A stretch of 64,000 nucleotides of DNA, taken from Emcibacter sp. (GTDB taxonomy: Bacteria; Pseudomonadota; Alphaproteobacteria; Sphingomonadales; Emcibacteraceae). Where the stretch lies: NCBI GenBank assembly GCA_021647465.1, contig JAKIUQ010000013.1, positions 1-64,000 on the forward strand, given 5' to 3'. Shown here piece after piece: positions 53,803 to 63,209 of this stretch. The notes beneath the pieces were generated by a model. The model was given only the letters and a program-made list of their open reading frames with translations. It had not been told where the DNA came from and did not search any database. The translations under genes were made by a program, and so were the position numbers. The first letter of the stretch is position 1. Every line of letters begins with the position of its first letter.

Positions 53803-54909
53803 ATGTCTGACGAAGAAGAAATTGATGATGATGCCGTAGCCGCCGAATGGGAAGCCATGGCGGCGGAAGGCGAAGCGGATCCTGAAAGTGATATAACCGA
53901 GGATGATGGCGAAGATGATATGGCCGCTGCCATGGGCGGGACGGACCGGGTTCTGGACCAAACTGAAATTGACAGTCTTTTGGGTTTTGATGGCGAAGAA
54001 GAGGATTTTGGTACGAAATCCGGTATTCAAGCCCTCATCAGCAGCGGTCTTGTGGCTTATGAACGTTTGCCGATGCTGGATATTATCTTTGACCGTTATG
54101 TGCGGATGATGTCAACGTCTCTGCGGAATTTCACGTCAGATAATTTTGAAGTCTCCATCGATAATATGACCTCAATCCGGTTTGGGGATTATCTGAATTC
54201 CATTCCCCTGCCGGCGATGCTCGCGGTTTTCCATGTTGAGGAATGGGACAATTACGGCTTGATCACCATCGACAGTAATCTCATCTATTCAATCGTGGAT
54301 GCTCTTCTGGGCGGGCGGCGCGGGACGGCCCCGATGCGGATCGAAGGGCGGCCCTATACCACCATCGAACATACGCTTGTGGAAGAAATGCTGGCGGTCA
54401 TGTTGAATGATTTATGTGATGCTTTTGAGCCGTTAAGCCCTGTGAAATTCAAATTGGATCGTTTGGAGACAAATCCGCGCTTTGCGACCATCGCGCAACC
54501 TACAAATGCGGCGCTTTTGATCAGAATGCGCGCTGATATGGAAGATCGGGGCGGGCGTATGGAGCTGGTATTGCCCTATGCCACTATTGAGCCGGTGCGG
54601 GAATTATTACTCCAACGTTTTATGGGAGAAAAATTTGGCCGCGATTCCATATGGGAAACCCATTTGATGAAAGAGCTGTTCAATACGGTGGTTCCTCTGG
54701 AAGTCATATTGGATGAGCATGTCATGACATTGGGAGAAGTCTTGGGGTTGGAAGTGGGGCAGACCATGATGCTCAACGTTCAATCAGATAGCGTTGTTGA
54801 AATGCGCAGCGGCGGCGTTCCCATGATGACCGGAAGAGTAGGCAAGCTTGGGCGTCATGTGGCGGTAAAAATAGAAAAAATTCTTGACCATAAAAATGTG
54901 GGAATTTGA
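53803..54909 (+). CDS. fliM: Flagellar motor switch protein FliM
   Basis: A 368-aa FliM. A very acidic N-terminal extension of about 50 residues precedes the CheY-P binding/EIDSLLGFD segment (DQTEIDSLLGF). The middle CheC-like domain (MLAVFHVEEWDNYGLITIDSNLIYSIVDALLGG in blocks) and C-terminal SpoA domain (GEVLGLEVGQTMML) are complete. Its acidic N-terminus is longer than in E. coli. Confidence 0.96.
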   Translation: MSDEEEIDDDAVAAEWEAMAAEGEADPESDITEDDGEDDMAAAMGGTDRVLDQTEIDSLLGFDGEEEDFGTKSGIQALISSGLVAYERLPMLDIIFDRYVRMMSTSLRNFTSDNFEVSIDNMTSIRFGDYLNSIPLPAMLAVFHVEEWDNYGLITIDSNLIYSIVDALLGGRRGTAPMRIEGRPYTTIEHTLVEEMLAVMLNDLCDAFEPLSPVKFKLDRLETNPRFATIAQPTNAALLIRMRADMEDRGGRMELVLPYATIEPVRELLLQRFMGEKFGRDSIWETHLMKELFNTVVPLEVILDEHVMTLGEVLGLEVGQTMMLNVQSDSVVEMRSGGVPMMTGRVGKLGRHVAVKIEKILDHKNVGI

Positions 54910-54910
54910 T

Positions 54911-55342
54911 ATGGAGCTGATTATTGACAGTGTTATTATTATTTTGATTATTGTCATGATTTCTTATGCGGTTGTCCTGAATATCAAGTTGAAAGTCTTT
55001 CGTAATGCCCAGAATGAAATGGCGAATTTGGTCGGCAAGTTGAATGAGGCGATTTCACAGGCGCAGAAAGGCGTTGATGCCTTGAAAAACGCCGCGCAAA
55101 CAGAAGAAGTCCGTCTTGAAAATCTGGTTACAAAATCACGGCTTCTGGCGGATGAGCTGGAAATTATAATACAAAGCGGCTCAAGTCTGGCGGATCGGAT
55201 TGAGCGCGGCCTGATACCAGCAGAAAATACTGCGCTACAGAATTTTGATGCAGACGATCATTTTGATGAGGGCCGTTCTGATGAAAAAATGCATGATGAA
55301 GAAGATAATGAAATGTTGGAGACACTAAAAAAAGTCAGGTAG
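54911..55342 (+). CDS. DUF6468 flagellar-operon protein
   Basis: A 143-aa protein from ATG 54911, one base after the fliM stop. An N-terminal TM (about 5-25) is followed by a coiled coil with KVFRNAQNEMANLVGKLNEAISQAQKGVDALK (in blocks), the conserved core of DUF6468. Members sit between fliM and motE in alphaproteobacteria; their job is not known. The C-terminal tail is acidic. Confidence 0.85.
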   Translation: MELIIDSVIIILIIVMISYAVVLNIKLKVFRNAQNEMANLVGKLNEAISQAQKGVDALKNAAQTEEVRLENLVTKSRLLADELEIIIQSGSSLADRIERGLIPAENTALQNFDADDHFDEGRSDEKMHDEEDNEMLETLKKVR

Positions 55343-55394
55343 CTGTGCTTTTTATCAAGTTTATCCAAGGTTATTTTAGGCCAAAGGAAAGAAT

Positions 55395-56030
55395 ATGTTG
55401 AAGAAATTCCGGTTGATACCGCTGGCTATTATTCTAATGTCGATGGTGCTTGGGATCAAAATAGTTGATTTCACCTTTGGGGTGCAAAATGCCGTTGCGC
55501 AGGTCACTGAGCCTGAAACAGAAGATGCCCCGGCAGAGAATGAAGAAAATGCGAAGCAAGAAGATAATGATCAATCAGCTGTTGAGGCGGCCCCCATGCA
55601 GCTTAGCGGTATTCCAAGTCGGAAAGAAATAGAATATTTACAAAAACTCGCCGAACGCCGCCAGGAACTGGATCGGCGTGCAAGGGAAATGGATGATCGG
55701 GAAAAATTATTAGAGGCTGTTGAAAAACGTATTGTTGAGCGGACGGCTTCTCTGAAGAAAATCAAAGAGACCATAGAACTATTGCTTGCCAAACATGATG
55801 AAATAGAAAAAGCGCAGCTTGTAAGCCTCGTTAAAATGTATTCTGCGATGAAACCCAAAGAGGCCGCAGGCATATTCAACAGCCTTGATTCAGACGTCTT
55901 AATTTCAATCGTTGAAAATATGAAAGAGTCTAAAATGGGGGCTATTTTGGCTAAAATGAATATCAACAAGGCGAAAAAACTGACCACTGATCTTGCTGTC
56001 CGGAAACAATTGCCGAAAATTGACGGATGA
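55395..56030 (+). CDS. motE: MotE-like flagellar chaperone
   Basis: A 211-aa exported or membrane-anchored protein (hydrophobic residues 8-28), an acidic linker, a coiled coil (about 80-140) and a C-terminal MgtE-N-like domain (LVKMYSAMKPKEAAGIFNSLD; MGAILAKMNINKAKKL). Rhizobial MotE chaperones the periplasmic motility protein MotC. No MotC homologue is obvious, though the TPR protein at 58533 occupies a comparable place. Confidence 0.85.
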   Translation: MLKKFRLIPLAIILMSMVLGIKIVDFTFGVQNAVAQVTEPETEDAPAENEENAKQEDNDQSAVEAAPMQLSGIPSRKEIEYLQKLAERRQELDRRAREMDDREKLLEAVEKRIVERTASLKKIKETIELLLAKHDEIEKAQLVSLVKMYSAMKPKEAAGIFNSLDSDVLISIVENMKESKMGAILAKMNINKAKKLTTDLAVRKQLPKIDG

Positions 56031-56141
56031 CCAGTTTCTTCTTATTTTAAAGGATTTACCTGCTATTAACCCCTGAAAGTTATAGTGGCTTACTTACCGT
56101 CTTGATCACATATAAGATAGTCCTAAAATGAAGAGGTAACA

Positions 56142-56786
56142 ATGCACTTAAATACGGTTTCACTAGAAGACAGGATCGAAAGTATTCGGGAAAAACTGGG
56201 TGATAAGGTTGATGTCAGCGATGTCACCTCTATTGTCGGTGAAGTGATGGGGTCACTTGAGGGTGATTTTGATCTGAAAGAAGTCCATTTTCAGGACGAA
56301 CTTCGCGAATTGCTGGGTTTCATCGAGAAAGCCAAGGCCGACTTGTCGAATATTCAGCCAAAACATCTTAGTGAGAATGAAATCCCCGAGGCGAGCAATC
56401 AATTGGGACAGGTCGTTGATGCGACGGAGGAGGCCGCGACAAAAATCATGGATTCCGCCGAAGAAATTTCCGAATTGGCCATGACCCTTGAAGGGGAGGT
56501 TGCGGATAAACTTATGACGATTTCCACCAATATCTTTGAAGCCTCCAGCTTTCAGGATATTACCGGGCAGCGTATGAATAAGGTGGTAAAAACATTAAAT
56601 TTTCTGGAAGAAAAGCTGTCGCAACTTGCCACGGCCATTGGGGATACTGATTCTCACCTTACCCATGAAAAAAATGATGATTCCGAGAATTTAGAAAATG
56701 ATAAAAACTTACTTCAAGGCCCACAATGTAAGGTGACGGCTAATGATCAGGATTCTATTGACGCCCTATTCGATAGCTTTGATTGA
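56142..56786 (+). CDS. cheZ: CheZ-like phosphatase
   Basis: A 214-aa helical protein. The CheZ signature lies at about residues 133-150: ASSFQDITGQRMNKV with the catalytic Gln in FQDITGQR. The long helical hairpin before it and the acidic C-terminal tail ending DSIDALFDSFD, similar to CheY-P-binding tails, complete the pattern. It would dephosphorylate CheY-P. A TTAACCAT-type half-site in reverse (56822) lies just downstream. Confidence 0.87.
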   Translation: MHLNTVSLEDRIESIREKLGDKVDVSDVTSIVGEVMGSLEGDFDLKEVHFQDELRELLGFIEKAKADLSNIQPKHLSENEIPEASNQLGQVVDATEEAATKIMDSAEEISELAMTLEGEVADKLMTISTNIFEASSFQDITGQRMNKVVKTLNFLEEKLSQLATAIGDTDSHLTHEKNDDSENLENDKNLLQGPQCKVTANDQDSIDALFDSFD

Positions 56787-56922
56787 TTCCGTGGGTCGTA
56801 TTGTGTAGGCTTTGAAATATTATGGTTAATTTTTACGTCTTTCAGATATGCCCGAAAGATTATCTGGCAGACTATCCGCCCAAATACTCAATAACAGAAT
56901 ATCCGGTAAGATACCCTAAAAA

Positions 56923-57759
56923 ATGAGCGATATTATTGGCAATATAGGGGCGCCGACCCCCTTAGAAGCAAAAAAGAAAAAATCTGATGATACAACGGGA
57001 CTTTTTGTTTCTTTATATTTGATTGTTTTGGCATTCTTTGTGGTCATGAATTCAATTTCAAATCAGGATCAGAATAAAGTTGACGCCGCAACAGAAAGTG
57101 TGACGCGGGCTTTTAAAAACCCTTTTGAACCTGAAGCTGATTTTGTTGATGTCGCGGCAAATGAAGAGGCGGTGACGCCCAATGACGAATTTCATGACCA
57201 GATACTTGGTGTGTTTGCTTCGCTCGTAGGGTTTGACGGAAAATTTGCGACTAAGGGCGGTGATGTCGTCAGGGTGCAATTTAATCCAAATGATTTATTT
57301 ATGGATAATTCCAGTGAATTTCAGCCTAATCAACAGCCGTTCCTGAAACAATTATCTTTTTTCCTTGCCGGCGGACGCAGCAGTGAGAGACGGGAAATTA
57401 ATTTCGTTATTTCTTCTGGCATGAGCTTGCCCCAAGGGCCAAGATATTGGCAGGATTTGACTATTCTCAGGGCAGGCGCTTTTGTCCATAAGTTAACCCA
57501 AATGAATGTGGCAGAGAATCAAATGTCCATTGGGGTTGTGAAAGGCCCAAAAGAGCAAGTGACGTTAACCTTTCATAACAGGGAGGTAAAGACCTCTGTT
57601 CAGGGTCTTGCAGACCATGAAACAAAAAAACGGCCTAAAGATTCTTTAAACGAACAATCCGGACAAGACCAATCCGGACAAGACCTGTTGATACAGGATG
57701 TGCCGGATCGCACACCCCGCCAACCCATCACGGATAATAATGATCAGGGGACGCAATAA
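56923..57759 (+). CDS. MotB-like protein lacking the proton-binding Asp
   Basis: A 278-aa protein with one N-terminal TM (about 26-46: TGLFVSLYLIVLAFFVVMNSIS) and a periplasmic domain with weak similarity to OmpA/MotB. Aligned to the next protein, the TM position of the conserved Asp (SDLLALLLTFFV) is Ser. The C-terminal linker is Gln- and Asp-rich and repeats SGQDQ. It ends in the ATG of the next gene, so the two are translationally coupled. It may be a structural partner of the stator. Confidence 0.75.
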   Translation: MSDIIGNIGAPTPLEAKKKKSDDTTGLFVSLYLIVLAFFVVMNSISNQDQNKVDAATESVTRAFKNPFEPEADFVDVAANEEAVTPNDEFHDQILGVFASLVGFDGKFATKGGDVVRVQFNPNDLFMDNSSEFQPNQQPFLKQLSFFLAGGRSSERREINFVISSGMSLPQGPRYWQDLTILRAGAFVHKLTQMNVAENQMSIGVVKGPKEQVTLTFHNREVKTSVQGLADHETKKRPKDSLNEQSGQDQSGQDLLIQDVPDRTPRQPITDNNDQGTQ

Positions 57760-58517
57760 TGAATTTTGATTCTGGTTTTGATTCTGGCAATGCAGCACCC
57801 GAAGGCCCATCAGACAGCTGGCTGATCATTTTTTCAGATCTCCTGGCGCTTTTGTTGACTTTTTTTGTTTTATTATTTTCAATGAGTTCCGTCCAAATTT
57901 CCAAATGGGAAGCCATTGTTGAATCCTTGAGCGAGAATCTTAATCCAAGCCGGGCGCAAATACAGGAAGTCGACTGGCAGAATATTGAAGCGGCCATGGT
58001 GCCGCAAAAAGAAGCGCTTAGTCTGGAATATTTGAAAAAAATCTTTGTTGATAAACTTCAATATGATCTTATTTTAAGGCGCAGCAGCGTATATGTTTTA
58101 GATGACCGCCTTGTGATCACTTTGCCGGCCGATTTGATATTTGAGTCTGGTCAGTCCAGATTTTCCGGGGATGCCTATAAATCAATGCAGGAGCTGGGGG
58201 CGGCACTGCAATCTATTCAGAATAAAATTACGGTTGTGGGGCATACGGATCTGGAACCGACAAGTGGACGATTTTATCCAACCAATTGGGAATTGTCTTT
58301 GGTGCGGGCCATATCTGTCGCGCAACTGATTGAACAAGCAGGCTATACGCAAAATATTGAGATTTTTGGCAACGGGGCATCGCGTTTCGATGATCTGGAT
58401 GAGAATATTCCGCTTAATGAAAGATATTTACTGGCCCGCCGTGTGGATATAATCATCCACCGGGAGGACAGGGGTCAGCCAGAGGATATTTATGAGAAAA
58501 AAACGACCCAATATTAA
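57759..58517 (+). CDS. MotB/OmpA-family stator-like protein
   Basis: A 252-aa protein with MotB architecture. The TM (about 22-45, WLIIFSDLLALLLTFFVLLFSMS) carries the Asp that binds protons in MotB. A plug-like helix follows, then the OmpA peptidoglycan-binding domain: VVGHTDLEPTSG and LSLVRAISVAQLIEQ and RRVDIII. It should anchor stator complexes to the cell wall. No MotA partner is in the window; the preceding gene may supply a partner. Confidence 0.85.
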   Translation: MNFDSGFDSGNAAPEGPSDSWLIIFSDLLALLLTFFVLLFSMSSVQISKWEAIVESLSENLNPSRAQIQEVDWQNIEAAMVPQKEALSLEYLKKIFVDKLQYDLILRRSSVYVLDDRLVITLPADLIFESGQSRFSGDAYKSMQELGAALQSIQNKITVVGHTDLEPTSGRFYPTNWELSLVRAISVAQLIEQAGYTQNIEIFGNGASRFDDLDENIPLNERYLLARRVDIIIHREDRGQPEDIYEKKTTQY

Positions 58518-58532
58518 TGAAGCAAATAGATT

Positions 58533-61457
58533 ATGAGTAATCGCATGAGTGCATTAAGCTTGATCATTGTTGTCATTGCGGCTTTTGGCAGCATTATACC
58601 GGCCTTGGCGCAGGAGTCTGTACCGGCTCTGGTGCCGGAGTCTGTAAATGTGCGGTTCGCTAATCATCCAACTTTTAGCCGGATGGTTTTTGATTGGCAG
58701 GAAAATGTAGATTATAGGCCGCATCTGGCGGAGGGTAAGCTCGAAATAACTTTTCAAAAGGCCGCAACACCAAACCTGAGCGGCCTGATGAGCCACCCGA
58801 TTAATTTATTGACTGATCCTGAATACCGGATTGATGGCGGCAATTTAATTGTCAGCTTTACGTTGACTGAACCCGCTAAGCTCAAGCATTTCAGGCTTGA
58901 TACCAAAATCGTTTTTGATATTTCCTTTGATATCTCTGGCGATAATTCAGGGTCAATATCTCCCCGGCAACAAGCGGCACAGAATAGGGAATTAACGCCG
59001 CCTTCTGCAAATGATGCAGATAATTCATCGGCGCGGATTCGCACATCAACCACGCAACCTGAAAATGGCCCTTTAAAATTGGTGATTAACAATGTGTGGG
59101 ATAATATAAGGTTGAGTTATCAGTGGCATGAAGATGTTCGGGCCGCAGCCTTCATTCGCCATAATCTTCTCTGGGTTGTCTTTGAGGGCAAGAAAATAGT
59201 GGATCAAAAAAATCTGAACCGGTTTCTTGGGTTACGGATAATATCCGCGCGGCAGATTGAACATCCGACAATGACCGTATTATTATATGAAGTCACCCCG
59301 GGGCAGAATGTCAAAGTTCAAAAAATAGATCGGGCATGGCATATTGATCTGAAGAATACCGCCACCCAACCGGCCCGCTTAATTTCCGGCAGCAATCAAC
59401 GAGCTAGCGGCAACAGAGGGGAAAATTTCTTCTATTCTGTGGAGAATGCCGGGCAGGCCTTAATCATTGAAGACCCGGTTATCGGGGATGAATTGGCCAT
59501 TGTGCCGGTCATGCTTTCATCGCAGGGCGTATTAGAGGGACAAAAATTTGCAGAATTCCAGTCATTGGCGACGGCGCAAGGGATAGCCGTTCAATTAATC
59601 GCGGATAATTTGAGCATAAATAGCTATCGAACCGGCGTTAGTGTTGCTGCTAAAGAAGGGGCCAAACAGGGATTAGCCCTTTCACGCAGCCTGCTTTCCG
59701 GAAAACTCGGGGTGATAACTGAGGCAGAAGGCGATGCTGCGGGGACAAAACTCGTTGATTTCGCGGAATGGAAAAAAGGCCCGTTAGAGGGGGAAGATTA
59801 TCATGTTAATAAACATGAATTTCTTTATATGCTGGCCAATTCAACAGATACCAACCGAAATGAAATCCGATGGAGACTGGCCAGATTTTATCTTGCCAAT
59901 GGACGCAGCAGAGAAGCGTTTGGTGTATTGAATGTGATGTTGGATGAAGACTCCAGACTTATTGATAATCCTGAGTTCAGGACAGTTCTTGCCGTGACCA
60001 ATATAAAAATGCGCCGTTACGAAGAAGGGGAAAAACTTCTGAATCATAAGGCTCTTATGGCTGAAGAGGATGCTTTCTTATGGAGTGCCGTGGCAAATAG
60101 TGCCCTGGGCCATCATGAACGGGCGTTTAAAAATTATAAAAAGGGCGCAGACAGTCTTGCGCGGCAAGACCCTCAAAACCAAGTTATATTCTTACTTGCG
60201 GCAATTCGTTCGGCCTATGTTGTCGGGGATAAAAGCTTCATAGAGTTTGGTTTGTCATTTTTGAGAGGCCTGCCCCTTACGGCGGCCCAATATACAGAAG
60301 TGGATTATTGGCAAGCGCTTCTGGCGCGGGATAACGGTGATATTCTGCAAGCCGAAGAGATGCTGAGGGGTCTTGTCAAGGCCGGCGTAAGGCAAACGGC
60401 AGCATGGGCAAAGCTGGATCTGATTAATATGGATTTCGAAGCTAAGAAAATTGATAGTATCGAGGCGATTGATCAATTGGAAAAGCTGCGTTTTTCCTGG
60501 CGGGGGGATGAATTTGAATTAGGGTTGCTGTCCCGGCTTGGGGATCTTTATGTTGAACAGAATGATTTTAATACCGGCCTTCAAACCCTAAGGCTCGCGG
60601 TTACTTTTTTTGAGGGATCACCTAAAACTGCCGCATTAACCCATCAAATGAATCGCATCTATAGTGATTTATTTTTGAATGGCGGTGCGTCGGTCATGAA
60701 CCCGATAAAGGCCGTGGCCCTTTATTCTGAGTTTCGGGAGCTTATTCCTCTGGGCAATGACGGTGACAATATGACCAGAAGGCTGGCGGACAGGCTCGTG
60801 TCATTGGATTTGCTTGAAGAAGCCGCGGCATTATTGAACCATCAGGTAAAATTTCGCCTTAAAGGGGGGGCGCAATCGGTTGTTGCGGAGCGCTTGGCCA
60901 TGATTTACATGCTGGATTCAAAACCGGATATGGCCATGGGGATTCTAAGAGCAACCCGGGATTCGCAAATTCCGGATGATATTATCCTGCGCCGGAATAT
61001 GATCGAAGCCCGGGCCTTGATTGAGCTGGGCCGATATGAAGAAGCCGAAGTTATGCTCGAAGAATATAAAACCGAAGAAGCCGACGAGTTACGCGCCGAT
61101 ATATATTGGAAATCTGAAAATTGGGATAAATATATCAGGCTGGGCAATCAAATGTTGGGCAAGCGTTATCAGGATGATACACAGCTTAGCCCGCAAGAAA
61201 GGCTTGCTGTTTTGCGCCTTTCGGTGGCCTATGTCATAAATAATGATAAAGAGGGGGTGAAGGCGCTGCGTAATAAATATAAAGTTCATATGGATAATGG
61301 CCTTTACGGCGATACCTTTGAAGTGATTACGGCAGAAAAACAATTGGCAGATATTGATGTGCGCCGCCTGACAAGATCTATTGCAAGCGTATCAAAGCTG
61401 GAAGTCTTCATGGAATCCTATAAGGCGGAATTCACAAAAGATATTGTCCAGAATTAA
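58533..61457 (+). CDS. Large exported TPR protein of the flagellar locus
   Basis: A 974-aa protein with signal peptide (LIIVVIAAFGSIIPALAQ). Residues 30-300 contain beta-rich AMIN-like segments, then at least ten TPR-like helical pairs (e.g. ARFYLANGRSREAFGVLNVML; GRYEEAEVMLEEY). It is probably periplasmic. The third gene of the MotB-like set with no known assignment; it could scaffold stator or cell-wall parts. Length and position recall large TPR proteins in other alphaproteobacterial motility loci. Confidence 0.8.
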   Translation: MSNRMSALSLIIVVIAAFGSIIPALAQESVPALVPESVNVRFANHPTFSRMVFDWQENVDYRPHLAEGKLEITFQKAATPNLSGLMSHPINLLTDPEYRIDGGNLIVSFTLTEPAKLKHFRLDTKIVFDISFDISGDNSGSISPRQQAAQNRELTPPSANDADNSSARIRTSTTQPENGPLKLVINNVWDNIRLSYQWHEDVRAAAFIRHNLLWVVFEGKKIVDQKNLNRFLGLRIISARQIEHPTMTVLLYEVTPGQNVKVQKIDRAWHIDLKNTATQPARLISGSNQRASGNRGENFFYSVENAGQALIIEDPVIGDELAIVPVMLSSQGVLEGQKFAEFQSLATAQGIAVQLIADNLSINSYRTGVSVAAKEGAKQGLALSRSLLSGKLGVITEAEGDAAGTKLVDFAEWKKGPLEGEDYHVNKHEFLYMLANSTDTNRNEIRWRLARFYLANGRSREAFGVLNVMLDEDSRLIDNPEFRTVLAVTNIKMRRYEEGEKLLNHKALMAEEDAFLWSAVANSALGHHERAFKNYKKGADSLARQDPQNQVIFLLAAIRSAYVVGDKSFIEFGLSFLRGLPLTAAQYTEVDYWQALLARDNGDILQAEEMLRGLVKAGVRQTAAWAKLDLINMDFEAKKIDSIEAIDQLEKLRFSWRGDEFELGLLSRLGDLYVEQNDFNTGLQTLRLAVTFFEGSPKTAALTHQMNRIYSDLFLNGGASVMNPIKAVALYSEFRELIPLGNDGDNMTRRLADRLVSLDLLEEAAALLNHQVKFRLKGGAQSVVAERLAMIYMLDSKPDMAMGILRATRDSQIPDDIILRRNMIEARALIELGRYEEAEVMLEEYKTEEADELRADIYWKSENWDKYIRLGNQMLGKRYQDDTQLSPQERLAVLRLSVAYVINNDKEGVKALRNKYKVHMDNGLYGDTFEVITAEKQLADIDVRRLTRSIASVSKLEVFMESYKAEFTKDIVQN

Positions 61458-61499
61458 AGCCCAAAATTAAACATAGAATTTATAACCGCGTGAATTCAG

Positions 61500-61524
61500 G
61501 GCCCCATAGTGTTTTTATGGGGCT
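61500..61524. terminator. Hairpin between convergent TPR and fliP genes
   Basis: GGCCCCAT pairs with ATGGGGCT (7 bp plus one wobble) around AGTGTTTTT. No T-run follows on the plus strand; it probably acts as a weak convergent terminator. Confidence 0.5.
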
Positions 61525-61527
61525 GCG

Positions 61528-62313
61528 CTATCCGGGCAGGGGGCCCTGATTGAAACTTTGAATCAGACTGCCAGCCACAAGATGCCACCCGTCAACCAAA
61601 ACAAAGAATATCAGCTTGAAAGGCAGTGAGATCATTACGGGCGGCAACATCATCATCCCCATGGACATCAATATGGAAGCAACAACAAGGTCAATGATGA
61701 TGAAAGGCACAAATAATAAAAAACCAATTTCAAAGGCCCGCCTTAGCTCGCTGATGATAAAGGCCGGCACCAAAATCTGGAATGGGGTATCCGCTTGCGT
61801 TGCCGGCGGCGGCGTTTCCGATAAATCCAGAAACAGCAGGAGATCTTTTTCCCGGACGTGTTTCATCATAAAGCTATGAAATGGTGCCGTGGTCTTGTCA
61901 AAGGCCTCTTCTTCAGAAATCTGTTCGGCCACCAGGGGGGCTATGCCGTTGTCATAGGCCTCTTTGATCGTCGGGGCCATGATGAATGCTGTCATGAAAA
62001 GCGCCAGACTAACCAGCACCACATTGGGCGGCGTTTGCTGGGTTCCCATTGCGCTTCTGAGCAGGGAAAATACAATAACGATACGGGTAAATGAGGTGAC
62101 AACGATGATGATGGCCGGTGCGAGGCTCAAAACCGTCATCAGCATTAATAATTGTATAATGCGGCCGGAAAGTGCGCCTTCCTCTCCCATATTCAGAGAG
62201 AATTCCTGCCCAAAAGCCGCCGGACTGCTGATGAGGAAAATCAGAAAAAAACTGCTTAACGATGTGGCAAATAGGCCTAAGGTTATTTTATGGTTTTTGA
62301 TAAATTTCATCAT
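61528..62313 (-). CDS. fliP: Flagellar export protein FliP
   Basis: A 261-aa inner-membrane protein with signal peptide and four TMs. TRIVIVFSLLRSAMGTQQTPPN and the C-terminal MGMMMLPPVMISLPFKLIFFVLVDGW (in blocks) are FliP signatures. It forms the core of the FliPQR export gate. fliO overlaps its start by four bases. Confidence 0.97.
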   Translation of the reverse strand: MMKFIKNHKITLGLFATSLSSFFLIFLISSPAAFGQEFSLNMGEEGALSGRIIQLLMLMTVLSLAPAIIIVVTSFTRIVIVFSLLRSAMGTQQTPPNVVLVSLALFMTAFIMAPTIKEAYDNGIAPLVAEQISEEEAFDKTTAPFHSFMMKHVREKDLLLFLDLSETPPPATQADTPFQILVPAFIISELRRAFEIGFLLFVPFIIIDLVVASILMSMGMMMLPPVMISLPFKLIFFVLVDGWHLVAGSLIQSFNQGPLPG

Positions 62314-62642
62314 GAATTTTCAGTTCTGTTCCCAATATTGTTTGACATATTTCTTGTTGTTTTATATGGATTTTTTTGAATATTCTGTTCAATGATAATA
62401 TCCCGGTCCAACCCGAGCATGATAAGATGTTCAACGTCATCTCTGCGGATGATCATGAGCTTCCTTCGGGCGTCAACGGGTAAAATCTCAACGATATTAA
62501 GGCGTTTGTTCTGGGTCTTTGCAGAGCCCGTTGTTACGCGGGCCATTAAACCCAATTTCTTGGCACCGTAAGCAATGATCAAAATCAAAGCGAGGACAAA
62601 CATCAAGGCGAGAATATATTGGAAATATGCACTTACTTCCAT
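62310..62642 (-). CDS. fliO: Flagellar biosynthesis protein FliO
   Basis: A 110-aa protein with one N-terminal TM (about 8-27) and a cytoplasmic domain with LNIVEILPVDARRKLMIIRRDDVEHLIMLG (in blocks), the FliO pattern. FliO assists assembly of the FliP ring. It lies 31 nt downstream of the FlhB-like gene and overlaps fliP. Confidence 0.92.
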   Translation of the reverse strand: MEVSAYFQYILALMFVLALILIIAYGAKKLGLMARVTTGSAKTQNKRLNIVEILPVDARRKLMIIRRDDVEHLIMLGLDRDIIIEQNIQKNPYKTTRNMSNNIGNRTENS

Positions 62643-62673
62643 GGCGGGGGCTTTCTGATAATGGTTTGCGATG

Positions 62674-63003
62674 TCAAATTTTGTCTTCCTTTGGGGCGTT
62701 GTTATCTCTATTCTGATTTTCTTTCAGGCGAATATTTTCATTATATAGATGGCTTAATATTTCCGAAACAGGCTGCAATGCTTTGAGGGGAATATGGCTG
62801 TCGACATCAAAAGTAGATAGAATTTCCACCAATTCCTCATCTGTTCTGACTTTCACATCATTTTCAAAAGCAATTTTCAGAATTTTTTCGGCATTCTTGC
62901 CTGTACCAATAGCCGTGATTCGCGGAATATCAGTATGTTTGCCATCTCCTTTGAGGGCAACGGCTTTTGGCGTGGTTGGGGTGGTTTCTTCGTTCATTGC
63001 CAT
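62674..63003 (-). CDS. Stand-alone FlhB C-terminal-domain protein
   Basis: A 109-aa soluble protein matching the cytoplasmic domain of FlhB/EscU: KAVALKGDGK, PRITAIGTGKNAEKILKIAFENDVKV and LSTFDVDSHIPLKALQPVSEIL (in blocks). The NPTH autocleavage site and the FlhB TM domain are absent. Similar small FlhB-like proteins (YlqH, FhlB) can replace the FlhB C-domain in export switching. It is the first gene of the fliO-fliP unit. Confidence 0.86.
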   Translation of the reverse strand: MAMNEETTPTTPKAVALKGDGKHTDIPRITAIGTGKNAEKILKIAFENDVKVRTDEELVEILSTFDVDSHIPLKALQPVSEILSHLYNENIRLKENQNRDNNAPKEDKI

Positions 63004-63041
63004 CAGATGCTAAATAATCCGGTTAAGTATAAAATCTTTAA

Positions 63042-63209
63042 AGCTGTGATAATAGTCACAGCTACCCCATAATGTCAGCTAAATTTTAAGCTATTGAATT
63101 TATTTATCTAATAGGGAATATTGTATATTATCCTATAATATTAACAAAATGTTAATTTTCCGTCTCCACAATAGGATAAATATGGTGTATGCTTAAAATT
63201 AATAAGCAT
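63042..63209. repeat. Two inverted repeats in the fliP/flgB divergent gap
   Basis: AGCTGTGA/TCACAGCT (63042-63049, 63056-63063) and ATGCTTA/TAAGCAT (63189-63195, 63203-63209) are perfect. They lie in the divergent control region, so they could be activator sites for flagellar genes. I saw no -24/-12 promoter here. Confidence 0.55.
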
